Shown here piece after piece: positions 1 to 8,186 of a stretch of 64,000 bases of DNA (its first letter is position 1; every line of letters starts with the position of its first letter). A program made the translations under genes and the position numbers. The stretch comes from Vibrio barjaei (GTDB taxonomy: Bacteria; Pseudomonadota; Gammaproteobacteria; Enterobacterales; Vibrionaceae). The stretch spans positions 16,018 through 80,017 of the forward strand of contig NZ_LQXO02000064.1 of the NCBI RefSeq assembly GCF_001639065.2. The letters run 5' to 3'. Below the pieces are notes generated by a model that made no database searches, was not told the DNA's origin, and saw nothing but the letters and a program-made list of their open reading frames with translations.

Positions 1-823
1 GGGCATTGACGAAGATATCTTCGTCTCTTATCACCCAGAGATTGAATTACTCGACGGTGGCTTATTCAAATACCATGTGGATTTTGAACACCTGAAAATC
101 GATGATTCGGTTGCAGCTATCTGTGCCTCGCGTCCAACCAACCCGACGGGTAACGTGCTGACTGACGAAGAGATCCACAAGCTCGATAAACTGGCTCGTG
201 CTAACAATATCCCACTGATTATTGATAATGCTTATGGTCTGCCATTCCCAAACATCATTTTTGAAGATGTAGAACCATTTTGGAATGAAAACACCATCCT
301 ATGTATGAGCTTATCCAAACTTGGGTTACCTGGCTTGCGCTGCGGCATTGTTATTGCGAGTGAAGAAGTCACGCAAGCGATGACCAATATGAATGGCATC
401 ATTAGTCTTGCTCCTGGGAGCTTTGGTCCTGCGCTTGCCAATCATATGATTGAAAAAGGAGATCTGCTGGATTTAAGTTCGAATGTCATTAAGCCCTTCT
501 ATCAACAGAAATCACTGCGTGCGGTAGAGCTACTGCAATCAGCCATAACCGACCCACGTTTTAGAATTCACAAACCAGAGGGTGCAATTTTCTTATGGCT
601 TTGGTTTGATGAATTACCGATTACTACCATGGAGCTGTACCAACGACTGAAAGACCGTGGTGTATTAATTGTTCCTGGTGAATACTTCTTTATTGGCCAA
701 GAAGACGAATGGGATCACGCTCATCAGTGCTTACGCATGAACTACGTACAAGACGATGACAAGATGCAGCAAGGCATCGCTATCATTGCGGAAGAGGTAG
801 CAAGAGCCTACTCAGAAGCCTAA
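1..823 (+). CDS. avtA: Valine--pyruvate aminotransferase, 3' part
   Basis: The gene is cut by the left window edge; the frame is open from base 2, leaving about 273 C-terminal residues. AvtA is a cytoplasmic PLP-dependent fold-type I aminotransferase that exchanges amino groups between valine, alanine and their keto acids. Visible family features are SRPTNPTGN (substrate and PLP contacts), IDNAYG with the PLP-ring aspartate, and CMSLSKLGLPGLRCG, whose lysine should carry the PLP. The C-terminal HKPEGAIFLWLWF stretch is also typical. The gene ends at a terminator and is convergent with ibpA. Confidence 0.93.
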   Translation, partial: GIDEDIFVSYHPEIELLDGGLFKYHVDFEHLKIDDSVAAICASRPTNPTGNVLTDEEIHKLDKLARANNIPLIIDNAYGLPFPNIIFEDVEPFWNENTILCMSLSKLGLPGLRCGIVIASEEVTQAMTNMNGIISLAPGSFGPALANHMIEKGDLLDLSSNVIKPFYQQKSLRAVELLQSAITDPRFRIHKPEGAIFLWLWFDELPITTMELYQRLKDRGVLIVPGEYFFIGQEDEWDHAHQCLRMNYVQDDDKMQQGIAIIAEEVARAYSEA

Positions 824-829
824 CACTAA

Positions 830-853
830 AAAGAGCGCCTTATGGCGCTCTTT
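830..853. terminator. Bidirectional terminator between avtA and ibpA
   Basis: This is a perfect 10-bp stem (AAAGAGCGCC / GGCGCTCTTT) with a TTAT loop. On the minus strand the stem runs into TTTTT, so it fits ibpA best, but its position between convergent genes suits both. Confidence 0.8.
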
Positions 854-890
854 CACTCTTTATTTCCGAGAATTATTTCAAGGCTGATGA

Positions 891-1325
891 TTAGCCTTCG
901 ATCAGTTTATTACCACCGATCTCAATTTTACGCGGTTTCATCGCTTCTGGTATTTCACGTTCTAGGTCAACGTGAAGCAAGCCATTCTCCATGCTTGCAC
1001 CAACCACCTTCACATAGTCAGCTAGTTGGAACTTACGCTCAAAATCGCGCTCTGCTATGCCTTGGTAAACATAGTTTTTACCTTCTTCAGCTTTACGCTC
1101 ACCCTTAACAATCAATAGATTCTCTTTTTGAGTAAGATCGAGCTGCTCTTCAGCAAAGCCAGCCACAGCCATAGTGATACGGAAGTGGTTCTCGTCTTGT
1201 TGTTCGATGTTATACGGAGGGTAACCGCCTGAAGCGTTTTTCGCGGTGTTCGCTTCCATCATATTAAATAGACGATCGAAGCCGATTGCGTTGCGGTATA
1301 AAGGAGTGAAATCTACAGTTCTCAT
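891..1325 (-). CDS. ibpA: Small heat shock protein IbpA (Hsp20 family)
   Basis: This 144-residue alpha-crystallin-type holdase binds unfolding proteins and inclusion bodies and passes them to the DnaK/ClpB machinery in the cytoplasm. The N-terminus MRTVDFTPLYRNAIGFDRLF and the central alpha-crystallin domain (about residues 36-125, with YNIEQQDENHFRITMAVAGF) match IbpA. The C-terminal region has the IPEAMKPRKIEI stretch expected near the IxI anchor. There is a single copy here and no ibpB beside it. Upstream are a sigma32-type promoter and a ROSE-like hairpin that covers the Shine-Dalgarno sequence, so both transcription and translation should be heat-induced. Confidence 0.95.
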   Translation of the reverse strand: MRTVDFTPLYRNAIGFDRLFNMMEANTAKNASGGYPPYNIEQQDENHFRITMAVAGFAEEQLDLTQKENLLIVKGERKAEEGKNYVYQGIAERDFERKFQLADYVKVVGASMENGLLHVDLEREIPEAMKPRKIEIGGNKLIEG

Positions 1326-1328
1326 AAT

Positions 1329-1351
1329 ACTATCCTCAGTTAAGCAATAGT
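1329..1351 (-). promoter_or_regulatory. ROSE-type RNA thermometer of ibpA
   Basis: Read on the minus strand, ACUAUUGCU, a UAACUG loop and AGGAUAGU fold into one hairpin ending 3 nt before the AUG. The conserved ROSE motif UUGCU pairs with the Shine-Dalgarno AGGA through a bulged G and one U-G pair, and the flanking ACUAU/AUAGU closes the stem. A competing longer-range pairing exists between 1373-1380 (CCTTAGTT on the minus strand) and 1334-1341 (AACTGAGG). ROSE elements are known in front of ibpA genes; assignment here is from sequence alone. Confidence 0.8.
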
Positions 1352-1530
1352 CTTAGCTCTATTATTCATAAGAACTAAGGGGATTCATGGCTTATTCCCT
1401 GATGTTTGTTGATAAACGGGACATAAGTTGGAATCAATCTAAATAGTGTGCTGCCACCGTTATCCTCTCTTGAGCAATAAGGGATCAGCTATTTCCGAGG
1501 CCCATAAGTTGGCATCCTCTTCATTACCTT

Positions 1531-1559
1531 ATATAGGGATGATGCACTCCATATTCAAG
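1531..1559 (-). promoter_or_regulatory. Sigma32-type heat shock promoter of ibpA
   Basis: On the minus strand CTTGAAT (1553-1559), 14 nt, then CCCTATAT (1531-1538) closely match the sigma32 consensus CTTGAAA-N14-CCCCATNT. Transcription would start near 1524 and give a leader of about 200 nt ending in the ROSE hairpin. Apart from this promoter, the hairpin and the gyrB terminator, nothing further is recognised in the 1326-1672 spacer. Confidence 0.65.
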
Positions 1560-1623
1560 AGAGCCCTACTCTTTTTTCTATAAACGGACACTCACTATCA
1601 ACAATAAGAATACGCGAGTAATA

Positions 1624-1655
1624 AAAAACGCCACCCTAAGGCAGCGTTTTTTTGT
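1624..1655 (-). terminator. Terminator after gyrB
   Basis: An interrupted GC stem (AACGC/GCGTT plus CC/GG around CTAA) is flanked by A and T runs, lying 18 bp beyond the gyrB stop. On the minus strand it ends in a T tract, closing the dnaA-gyrB operon. Confidence 0.65.
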
Positions 1656-1672
1656 TTAGCAGAACAACCCGT

Positions 1673-4090
1673 CTATACGTCTAGGTTGGCCACTTTCAGT
1701 GCGTTTTCTTCGATGAAGTTACGACGAGGTTCTACTTGGTCACCCATCAACGTGGTAAACAGTTGATCAGCGCCAACCGCGTCTTCAATCGTCACCTGCA
1801 TCATACGACGAGTCTCTGGATCCATGGTTGTTTCCCACAGCTGATCAGGGTTCATCTCACCCAGACCTTTATAGCGTTGTAGGCTTAAACCACGACGTGA
1901 CTCTTTGATTAACCACTCAAGAGCATCAACGAAGTTAGTAATTTCTTGAGTACGCTCACCACGTTTGATGTAAGCACCCTCTTCAATCAGACCGTCTAAC
2001 GCTTCTGACGTATCTGCCAATTGGCGATACTCTTTCGAGTTAAGTAGATCAACACTGATAACGTGCTCATGAGTCACGCCATGGGTACGAACCACAACTT
2101 TAGGTAGGTTTACACCCAGTTCAGCGTGCTGTTCTACTTCAAAGCTGTATTGACTTGCGCCCACTTCTTTGTTGTTTAGCTGCTCAACAAGCTGTTTAGA
2201 CCATGCTTCCACCGCCGCAGCGTCATGACATTGCTCAGCAGTTAGACGCGGTACATACATGAATTCGCCAACCATAGCATGTGGATAACGACGACTCATG
2301 CGGTCAACAGTTTTAACTGCAGCATTGTATTGCTGAACTAGCTTCTCAAGAGCTTCACCAGCCAGTGCAGGTGCTTCAGAATTAACATGCAGTGCAGCGT
2401 TATCTAGAGCCAGAGATACTTGATACTGGTTCATGGCATCTTCATCTTTAATATACTGCTCTTGTTTGCCTTTCTTCACTTTGTAAAGTGGTGGCTGAGC
2501 AATATATACGTAGCCACGCTCAATAAGCTCTGGCATTTGACGATAGAAGAACGTTAATAGCAGCGTACGAATGTGAGAACCATCCACGTCCGCATCGGTC
2601 ATGATAATGATGTTGTGATAACGCAGTTTGTCTGGGTTATATTCATCACGACCAATACCACAGCCAAGTGCCGTGATCAGCGTTGCCACTTCTTGAGAAG
2701 ACAGCATTTTGTCGAAGCGCGCTTTTTCTACGTTAAGGATTTTACCTTTAAGTGGAAGAATCGCTTGGTTCTTACGGTTACGACCCTGCTTAGCACTACC
2801 GCCCGCAGAGTCACCCTCCACTATGTATAGTTCAGAAAGCGCTGGGTCTTTCTCCTGGCAGTCAGCCAGTTTACCTGGTAGACCGGCTAAATCTAATGCA
2901 CCTTTACGACGAGTCATCTCACGAGCTTTACGTGCTGCATCACGAGCACGAGCAGCGTCGATGATCTTGGTACAAACAATCTTCGCTTCACCAGGGTTCT
3001 CAACAAGGAACTCAGACAGTTTCTCACCCATCGCAGACTCAACCGCTGATTTCACTTCCGATGAAACCAACTTGTCTTTGGTTTGGCTTGAGAACTTAGG
3101 ATCTGGCACTTTCACCGAAACGATAGCAGTTAGACCTTCACGCGCATCATCGCCTGATGTCGCAGTTTTCGCTTTCTTAGAAAAGCCTTCTTTATCCATA
3201 AACGTGTTCAGCGTACGCGTTAACGCCGCACGGAAGCCAGCAAGGTGAGTACCACCATCACGTTGAGGGATATTGTTAGTAAAGCAATAGATGTTTTCTT
3301 GGTAACCATCGTTCCACTGCATCGCCACTTCGACAGTAATACCGTCATCACGCTCGTTATCGAAGTGGAAGATTTTTTGGATGATTGGTGTTTTATTGGT
3401 GTTTAAGTGCTCAACAAACGCTTGGATACCACCTTCAAACATGAAGTGGTCCATTTTGTCTTCTTCGCGCTTATCAATCAGCTTGATAGACACACCAGAG
3501 TTTAGGAACGATAGCTCACGAAGACGCTTTGCTAAGATATCGTAATGGAACTCAATGTTAGTGAAGGTTTCTTCACTTGGCCAGAAGCGGATTTCCGTAC
3601 CCGTTTTATCCGTATCACCAACCACAGCGAGTGGCGCTTCTGGCTCACCGTGGTGATAGGTTTGAGTATGAATTTGACCGCCACGATGAATGGTTAGCGT
3701 CACTTTTTTCGACAAGGCGTTTACTACCGAAACACCTACACCGTGCAGACCACCCGATACTTTGTATGAGTTGTCATCAAACTTACCACCCGCGTGAAGT
3801 ACCGTCATGATAACTTCCGCAGCAGAAACCTGCTCTTCTGGGTGCATTTCAGTCGGGATACCACGACCATCATCGCTAACAGAAACAGAGTTGTCCTCAT
3901 GGATTGTCACAATAATGTCGTTACAGTGACCAGCCAACGCTTCATCAATTGAGTTATCAACCACCTCAAAAACCATGTGGTGCAGACCGGTTCCATCGTC
4001 CGTGTCACCAATGTACATTCCCGGACGCTTACGTACTGCATCCAGACCCTTTAGTACCTTAATACTCGATGAATCGTAATTTTCTGACAT
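1673..4090 (-). CDS. gyrB: DNA gyrase subunit B
   Basis: This is the 805-residue ATPase subunit of gyrase, which introduces negative supercoils together with GyrA. The GHKL ATPase domain is at the N-terminus: EVVDNSIDEALAGH with catalytic Glu42, SDDGRGIPTE, and GGLHGVGVSVVNALS. The transducer domain follows, then the TOPRIM domain with IVEGDSAGGSAKQGRNR near 423-440 and TDADVDGSHIRTLLL near 498-512. A gammaproteobacterial insert and the C-terminal GLSLQRYKGLGEMNP stretch complete it. Length equals that of the E. coli family member. It is last in dnaA-dnaN-recF-gyrB, 12 bp after recF. Confidence 0.98.
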   Translation of the reverse strand: MSENYDSSSIKVLKGLDAVRKRPGMYIGDTDDGTGLHHMVFEVVDNSIDEALAGHCNDIIVTIHEDNSVSVSDDGRGIPTEMHPEEQVSAAEVIMTVLHAGGKFDDNSYKVSGGLHGVGVSVVNALSKKVTLTIHRGGQIHTQTYHHGEPEAPLAVVGDTDKTGTEIRFWPSEETFTNIEFHYDILAKRLRELSFLNSGVSIKLIDKREEDKMDHFMFEGGIQAFVEHLNTNKTPIIQKIFHFDNERDDGITVEVAMQWNDGYQENIYCFTNNIPQRDGGTHLAGFRAALTRTLNTFMDKEGFSKKAKTATSGDDAREGLTAIVSVKVPDPKFSSQTKDKLVSSEVKSAVESAMGEKLSEFLVENPGEAKIVCTKIIDAARARDAARKAREMTRRKGALDLAGLPGKLADCQEKDPALSELYIVEGDSAGGSAKQGRNRKNQAILPLKGKILNVEKARFDKMLSSQEVATLITALGCGIGRDEYNPDKLRYHNIIIMTDADVDGSHIRTLLLTFFYRQMPELIERGYVYIAQPPLYKVKKGKQEQYIKDEDAMNQYQVSLALDNAALHVNSEAPALAGEALEKLVQQYNAAVKTVDRMSRRYPHAMVGEFMYVPRLTAEQCHDAAAVEAWSKQLVEQLNNKEVGASQYSFEVEQHAELGVNLPKVVVRTHGVTHEHVISVDLLNSKEYRQLADTSEALDGLIEEGAYIKRGERTQEITNFVDALEWLIKESRRGLSLQRYKGLGEMNPDQLWETTMDPETRRMMQVTIEDAVGADQLFTTLMGDQVEPRRNFIEENALKVANLDV

Positions 4091-4102
4091 GAGTTTCTCT
4101 CA

Positions 4103-5185
4103 CTATTTACCTGGTTCTATTGTGCCATGTTCCACATGAAACATCTTGCCATTTTCGTCAATCATATCGGCGACTTGGCTTTGGGTAATAGAACTTACAA
4201 AAACTTGAGCGTTCGTCTGTTTTAGGTAATCCGCTAAGCGTTTACGACGAAGGCTATCTAATTCGGAAGCAAAGTCATCTATTAAATAAATGCACTGCTT
4301 ACCAGTCAACTCGGCGAGATGCTGTCCCTGCGCTAAACGCAGTGCACACATCATCAGTTTTAGCTGACCTCGAGACAACACATCCTCAACTGGCGTGTTG
4401 TTCACTTTAATTCTTAAGTCGGCTTTATTAGGACCACTAAAGGTGTACCCTAAGCTCTGGTCTCGTTCAAAGTTGCGCTCTAATAGCTCAGCATAGGGCG
4501 TGTCTTTTTCCCAACCACGGTAGTAGCCAAGTTTGATTTCAAACTCGGGCAAAAACGACTGACACATTTCCTCGGCAAGAGTTTGCATCTGTTCGACATA
4601 ACACCGACGCCAATCATCAATTTGTTCCGCCAACTGGGCCAAATCACGATCCCAATAGCTCAATTCTCGATAACTGGTCGCGCTCTTAAGTAGAGCATTA
4701 CGTTGCTTACTTAAACGCTTAAATCGTCCCCAAGCTTCATGAAAGCCCGGTTCAGAGTGAAACACACCCCAGTCGATAAAAGCACGGCGAAATTTTGGTC
4801 CATCCGTCAGTAATTCAAACCCTTCTGGATGAATTAATTGCAGCGGTAACACCTTGGCAAGCTGAGCCAACTTTTGCCCAGATTGACCGCCTATTTTAAC
4901 CTCAGTTGAGCCATCACGCTGCTTATTAATGCCAACGGGTATCTCAAATTGATCCGAGTTCAAAAAACGGCCATGAACAAACAGCTCTTGGCAGTCATTT
5001 TGAATCACTCGACCTGTTAGCGAGCTCTTAAAAGAGCGTCCATGACCGAGTAGATAAATGGCTTCTAAGACACTGGTTTTGCCACTGCCGTTAGGGCCAA
5101 TAATAAAGTTAAAGCCTGTAGATAGTTCTATATCACAGGCTTTAATATTACGAAATTGCTGTACCATTAAGCGCGTAAGCGGCAT
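4103..5185 (-). CDS. recF: DNA replication and repair protein RecF
   Basis: This 360-residue SMC-like ATPase acts with RecO and RecR to load RecA at single-strand gaps. Visible features are the Walker A GPNGSGKT (residues 30-37), the signature-like VEDVLSRGQLKLMMCALRLAQG near 285-305, and the Walker B YLIDDFASELD. It lies between dnaN and gyrB in the standard order. The codons for MFHVEH near the C-terminus contain a parS-like 16-mer, listed separately. Confidence 0.97.
   Translation of the reverse strand: MPLTRLMVQQFRNIKACDIELSTGFNFIIGPNGSGKTSVLEAIYLLGHGRSFKSSLTGRVIQNDCQELFVHGRFLNSDQFEIPVGINKQRDGSTEVKIGGQSGQKLAQLAKVLPLQLIHPEGFELLTDGPKFRRAFIDWGVFHSEPGFHEAWGRFKRLSKQRNALLKSATSYRELSYWDRDLAQLAEQIDDWRRCYVEQMQTLAEEMCQSFLPEFEIKLGYYRGWEKDTPYAELLERNFERDQSLGYTFSGPNKADLRIKVNNTPVEDVLSRGQLKLMMCALRLAQGQHLAELTGKQCIYLIDDFASELDSLRRKRLADYLKQTNAQVFVSSITQSQVADMIDENGKMFHVEHGTIEPGK
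4128..4143. promoter_or_regulatory. parS-like ParB binding site inside recF
   Basis: TGTTCCACATGAAACA matches the chromosomal parS consensus TGTTNCACGTGAAACA at all but one position (A for G in the central CACGTG). It lies in the recF 3' coding region about 11 kb from oriC, and parAB are in the same window. Whether ParB binds the variant centre is not known from sequence. Confidence 0.45.
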
Positions 5186-5200
5186 AACATCATGCCTAGC

Positions 5201-6301
5201 TTAGAGACGAATCGGCATCACCACATACATGGCACTGTCATCTTCGCTATTTTCAATCAACGCACTCGCATTGGCATTCGACATAGAAATACGGACCTGA
5301 TCGCAACGCAGCGTGTTCAGTACATCTAAAACGTATGACACATTGAAACCAATTTCTAATGCATCGCCTTGGAACTCGACGTCTAACATTTCTTCCGCTT
5401 CTTCCTGTTCAGGGTTATTCGCGGTAATGCGCATTTCGTTCTGGTCTAGATTGACTCGCACACCACGGAACTTCTCATTAGAAAGAATAGCGGCGCGTGA
5501 GAATGCTTGTCGTAGTTCGTCGCAGTTGGCTTCCAGTGTTTTATCGGTATTTTGCGGCAAAACGCGGCGATAATCAGGGAAACGACCATCAACAAGCTTA
5601 GAAGTAAAGATAAAGTTATTCACTTCTGCGCGGATATTAGAGCTGCCAATTTGCAGCGTCACTGGTTGCTCTGGAGCATCTAATAACTTAGACAGCTCCT
5701 GCACGCCTTTGCGCGGAACAATAATTTGTTTGTTGTCAAAACTGCCTTCAAGTGACACCAAAGCAACTGCCATACGGTGGCCATCAGTGGCAACAGAACG
5801 AAGCGTGTTTTGGTCTAACTCAAACAGCATACCGTTGAGATAATAACGAACGTCTTGGTTCGCCATTGAAAATTGTGTTTTTTCTATCAGTGATTTAAGT
5901 TCGGCTTGAGTAACGGTCACTGCCACTTCTTGTTGCCAATCTTCAATATTTGGGAAGTCGCTGGCTGGTAAAGTCGATAGCGAGAAACGACTGCGTCCAG
6001 AACGCACTTGTACACGATCGCCTTCTAATACAATAGTGATAGTAGAGTCATCCGGCAATCCACGACAAATATCTAGGAACTTGCGTGAAGGTACCGTCAC
6101 ACTACCCGCTTCAAACTCACTCTCTAGCGTCACTTTACTTACTAGCTCAACTTCTAAGTCGGTTGCAGTAAGAGAAAGCACCCCTTCTTCAACCTTCAAC
6201 AGCAAATTGCCCAAAATAGGTAATGTTGGTCGCCCACCTAGCGCGCCAGAGACTTGTTGTAACGGCTTTAATAAGTGATGACGTTCGATAGTAAATTTCA
6301 T
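5201..6301 (-). CDS. dnaN: DNA polymerase III beta sliding clamp
   Basis: This 366-residue ring-forming processivity clamp tethers polymerase III and other clamp-binding proteins to DNA. Three repeated clamp domains are covered, from MKFTIERHHLLKPLQQV to the C-terminal YVVMPIRL, which helps form the hydrophobic partner pocket. An upstream in-frame start at 6331 would add ten residues, but the family begins at MKFTIE, so the ATG at 6301 is chosen. It is second in the dnaA operon, 15 bp before recF. Confidence 0.97.
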   Translation of the reverse strand: MKFTIERHHLLKPLQQVSGALGGRPTLPILGNLLLKVEEGVLSLTATDLEVELVSKVTLESEFEAGSVTVPSRKFLDICRGLPDDSTITIVLEGDRVQVRSGRSRFSLSTLPASDFPNIEDWQQEVAVTVTQAELKSLIEKTQFSMANQDVRYYLNGMLFELDQNTLRSVATDGHRMAVALVSLEGSFDNKQIIVPRKGVQELSKLLDAPEQPVTLQIGSSNIRAEVNNFIFTSKLVDGRFPDYRRVLPQNTDKTLEANCDELRQAFSRAAILSNEKFRGVRVNLDQNEMRITANNPEQEEAEEMLDVEFQGDALEIGFNVSYVLDVLNTLRCDQVRISMSNANASALIENSEDDSAMYVVMPIRL

Positions 6302-6388
6302 AGATAACTCTTCGTAAAGCTGGCAATCCATGCCACTTATATGCGAAATACAATAACTTGAATGCTAATTATAGCGATTATGCCACTA

Positions 6389-7795
6389 TTATGAAGAAAG
6401 CGTACGAATTAAGTTCGAATAGTCTTCTTTAATATCGTGACTTTCTTCGCGTAGCTGAGCAATCTTACGACAAGCATGAAGCACTGTGGTGTGGTCACGA
6501 CCACCAAATGCATCGCCAATTTCCGGAAGACTGTGGTTGGTAAGCTCTTTTGCCAAAGCCATCGCCAACTGGCGAGGACGCGCAACCGAACGAGAGCGAC
6601 GTTTTGACAATAAGTCGGCCACTTTAATCTTGTAGTACTCAGCAACGGTCTTTTGAATGTTGTCTATGGTGACTAGCTTCTCTTGTAGTGCTAATAGATC
6701 GCGCAGCGCCTCTCGAACAAAGTCGATAGTGATAGGACGGCCAGTAAAGTTCGCGTTGGCGATAACACGGTTAAGTGCCCCTTCCAACTCACGAACATTA
6801 GAACGTAAGCGCTTAGCAATAAAGAACGCCACCTCATCAGCAAGGTGAATTTGATGATCTTCTGCTTTCTTCATCAAAATTGCCACGCGAGTTTCAAGCT
6901 CTGGTGGCTCGATCGCAACCGTCAAACCCCAACCGAAACGGGATTTTAGACGATCCTCTACCCCATTTATCTCTTTAGGGTAGCGATCAGAGGTAAGAAT
7001 GATCTGTTGGTTACCTTCTAATAGAGCATTGAAGGTATGGAAGAACTCTTCTTGAGAACGTTCTTTATTAGCAAAGAACTGAATATCATCGATAAGCAAT
7101 GCGTCAACGCTACGATAGTAACGTTTAAATTCTTCAATCGCGTTGTTTTGTAGTGCTTTTACCATGTCTTGAACAAAACGTTCAGAGTGCATGTACACAA
7201 CTTTCGCGTTCGGCTTGTTATCAACAATCGCATTGCCTACCGCATGCAGCAAGTGGGTTTTACCTAGACCAGTACCGCCGTATAAAAACAGCGGGTTGTA
7301 TGCTGCACCAGGATTATCCGCAACTTGACGCGCAGCAGCTAAGCCGAGTTGGTTCGACTTACCTTCAACGAAATTATTGAATTTATGCTTGATATTAACG
7401 TTCGAGCGATGATTGATATCTGAGACTTCAGCCTCATCGTCCCACGTTTTATGCACAGGCTGACGTGCTTGCAACTGTGCTGGCGCTGAAGATTCTGCCG
7501 CTACATCAGCGGCCGTCTTAACAGGCTTAGGCGCTGGTGGCGCAGAAACTGGCTTACTGCCGACTTCAAAACGTAAGTTAGGTACGTCATTACCGCAATA
7601 CTCTTTAAGTAAACGGTTGATGCTGTTTAAGTATCTGTCACGTACCCAATCTAATACAAAGCGATTAGGCGCAAATAGAGTTAGGGTGTTGTCATTAAGT
7701 TCAGCTTGTAATGGTCTGACCCACATGCTGAATTCGGTAGCGGGTAGCTCTTCTTGTAGTCGTTGCGAACATTGCAACCAAAGCGAAGATGACAC
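6389..7795 (-). CDS. dnaA: Chromosomal replication initiator DnaA
   Basis: This 468-residue AAA+ initiator binds 9-mer boxes at oriC and melts the adjacent AT-rich DNA. Domain I (1-85) contacts DnaB and DiaA-type partners. A proline- and alanine-rich linker spans roughly 85-130. Domain III has Walker A GGTGLGKT (173-180) and Walker B LLIDDIQF. Domain IV ends with the box-binding signature GGRDHTTVLHACRKI. The start is a GTG. It is the first gene of the leftward dnaA-dnaN-recF-gyrB operon. The upstream spacer carries DnaA-box-like 9-mers and many GATC sites, pointing to autoregulation. Confidence 0.98.
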   Translation of the reverse strand: MSSSLWLQCSQRLQEELPATEFSMWVRPLQAELNDNTLTLFAPNRFVLDWVRDRYLNSINRLLKEYCGNDVPNLRFEVGSKPVSAPPAPKPVKTAADVAAESSAPAQLQARQPVHKTWDDEAEVSDINHRSNVNIKHKFNNFVEGKSNQLGLAAARQVADNPGAAYNPLFLYGGTGLGKTHLLHAVGNAIVDNKPNAKVVYMHSERFVQDMVKALQNNAIEEFKRYYRSVDALLIDDIQFFANKERSQEEFFHTFNALLEGNQQIILTSDRYPKEINGVEDRLKSRFGWGLTVAIEPPELETRVAILMKKAEDHQIHLADEVAFFIAKRLRSNVRELEGALNRVIANANFTGRPITIDFVREALRDLLALQEKLVTIDNIQKTVAEYYKIKVADLLSKRRSRSVARPRQLAMALAKELTNHSLPEIGDAFGGRDHTTVLHACRKIAQLREESHDIKEDYSNLIRTLSS

Positions 7796-7844
7796 GGTGC
7801 TCTCACTCTATTTATTTGAATTGGAAAAGATTGGTAATTTTACC

Positions 7845-8030
7845 TGTTGATAACCAAGATCGCCAGTAAATGATCAGTGATCCAGTGAATAAGATCTAAG
7901 TTATTCACAATTTTTTCGGTTGAATTCGCTTGATCCACACAATTTGCCCTAATTTTACTCACAAATGAATGCACAAAACACAGATCTACCCACAAAAGCA
8001 GTCTGTTGATCTAACTTGTGTATAGATCAA
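7845..8030. promoter_or_regulatory. dnaA upstream region: DnaA-box-like 9-mers and GATC cluster
   Basis: The 391-bp spacer between dnaA and the ABC operon has several 9-mers within one or two mismatches of TTATCCACA. They are TTATCAACA (7845-7853, minus), TTATTCACA (7901-7909), TGATCCACA (7931-7939) and CTATACACA (8017-8025, minus). About eight GATC sites fall in the same 170 bp. This fits DnaA autoregulation and SeqA/Dam control of dnaA. No clear -35/-10 pair was identified for dnaA. Confidence 0.55.
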
Positions 8031-8101
8031 CGTTAAAGCTGTCATTATCTTTTTGTTTACTATTGATAGAGTGATGAAAAAGTCAGCGTTCACCCCCGAG
8101 T

Positions 8102-8120
8102 TTGTTATGGTTAATAACAA
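8102..8120. promoter_or_regulatory. Operator-like inverted repeat before ABC operon
   Basis: A perfect 7-bp inverted repeat, TTGTTAT-GGTTA-ATAACAA, lies 66 bp upstream of the binding-protein start. Its size and position suit a dimeric regulator, but the regulator is unknown. Confidence 0.3.
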
Positions 8121-8186
8121 CTAGTTATTTAACTTATCGACATGTTTACCAGTAACATCCTCTCCATAAATATCAGGAGTAGTAAA

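Noticed and set aside
842..1108. 88-residue rightward open frame opposite ibpA
   Set aside because: It is the antisense shadow of ibpA and contains no recognisable domain.
2709..3248. 179-residue rightward open frame within gyrB
   Set aside because: It lies entirely opposite conserved GyrB codons; the Ser/Arg-rich product is typical of an antisense frame.
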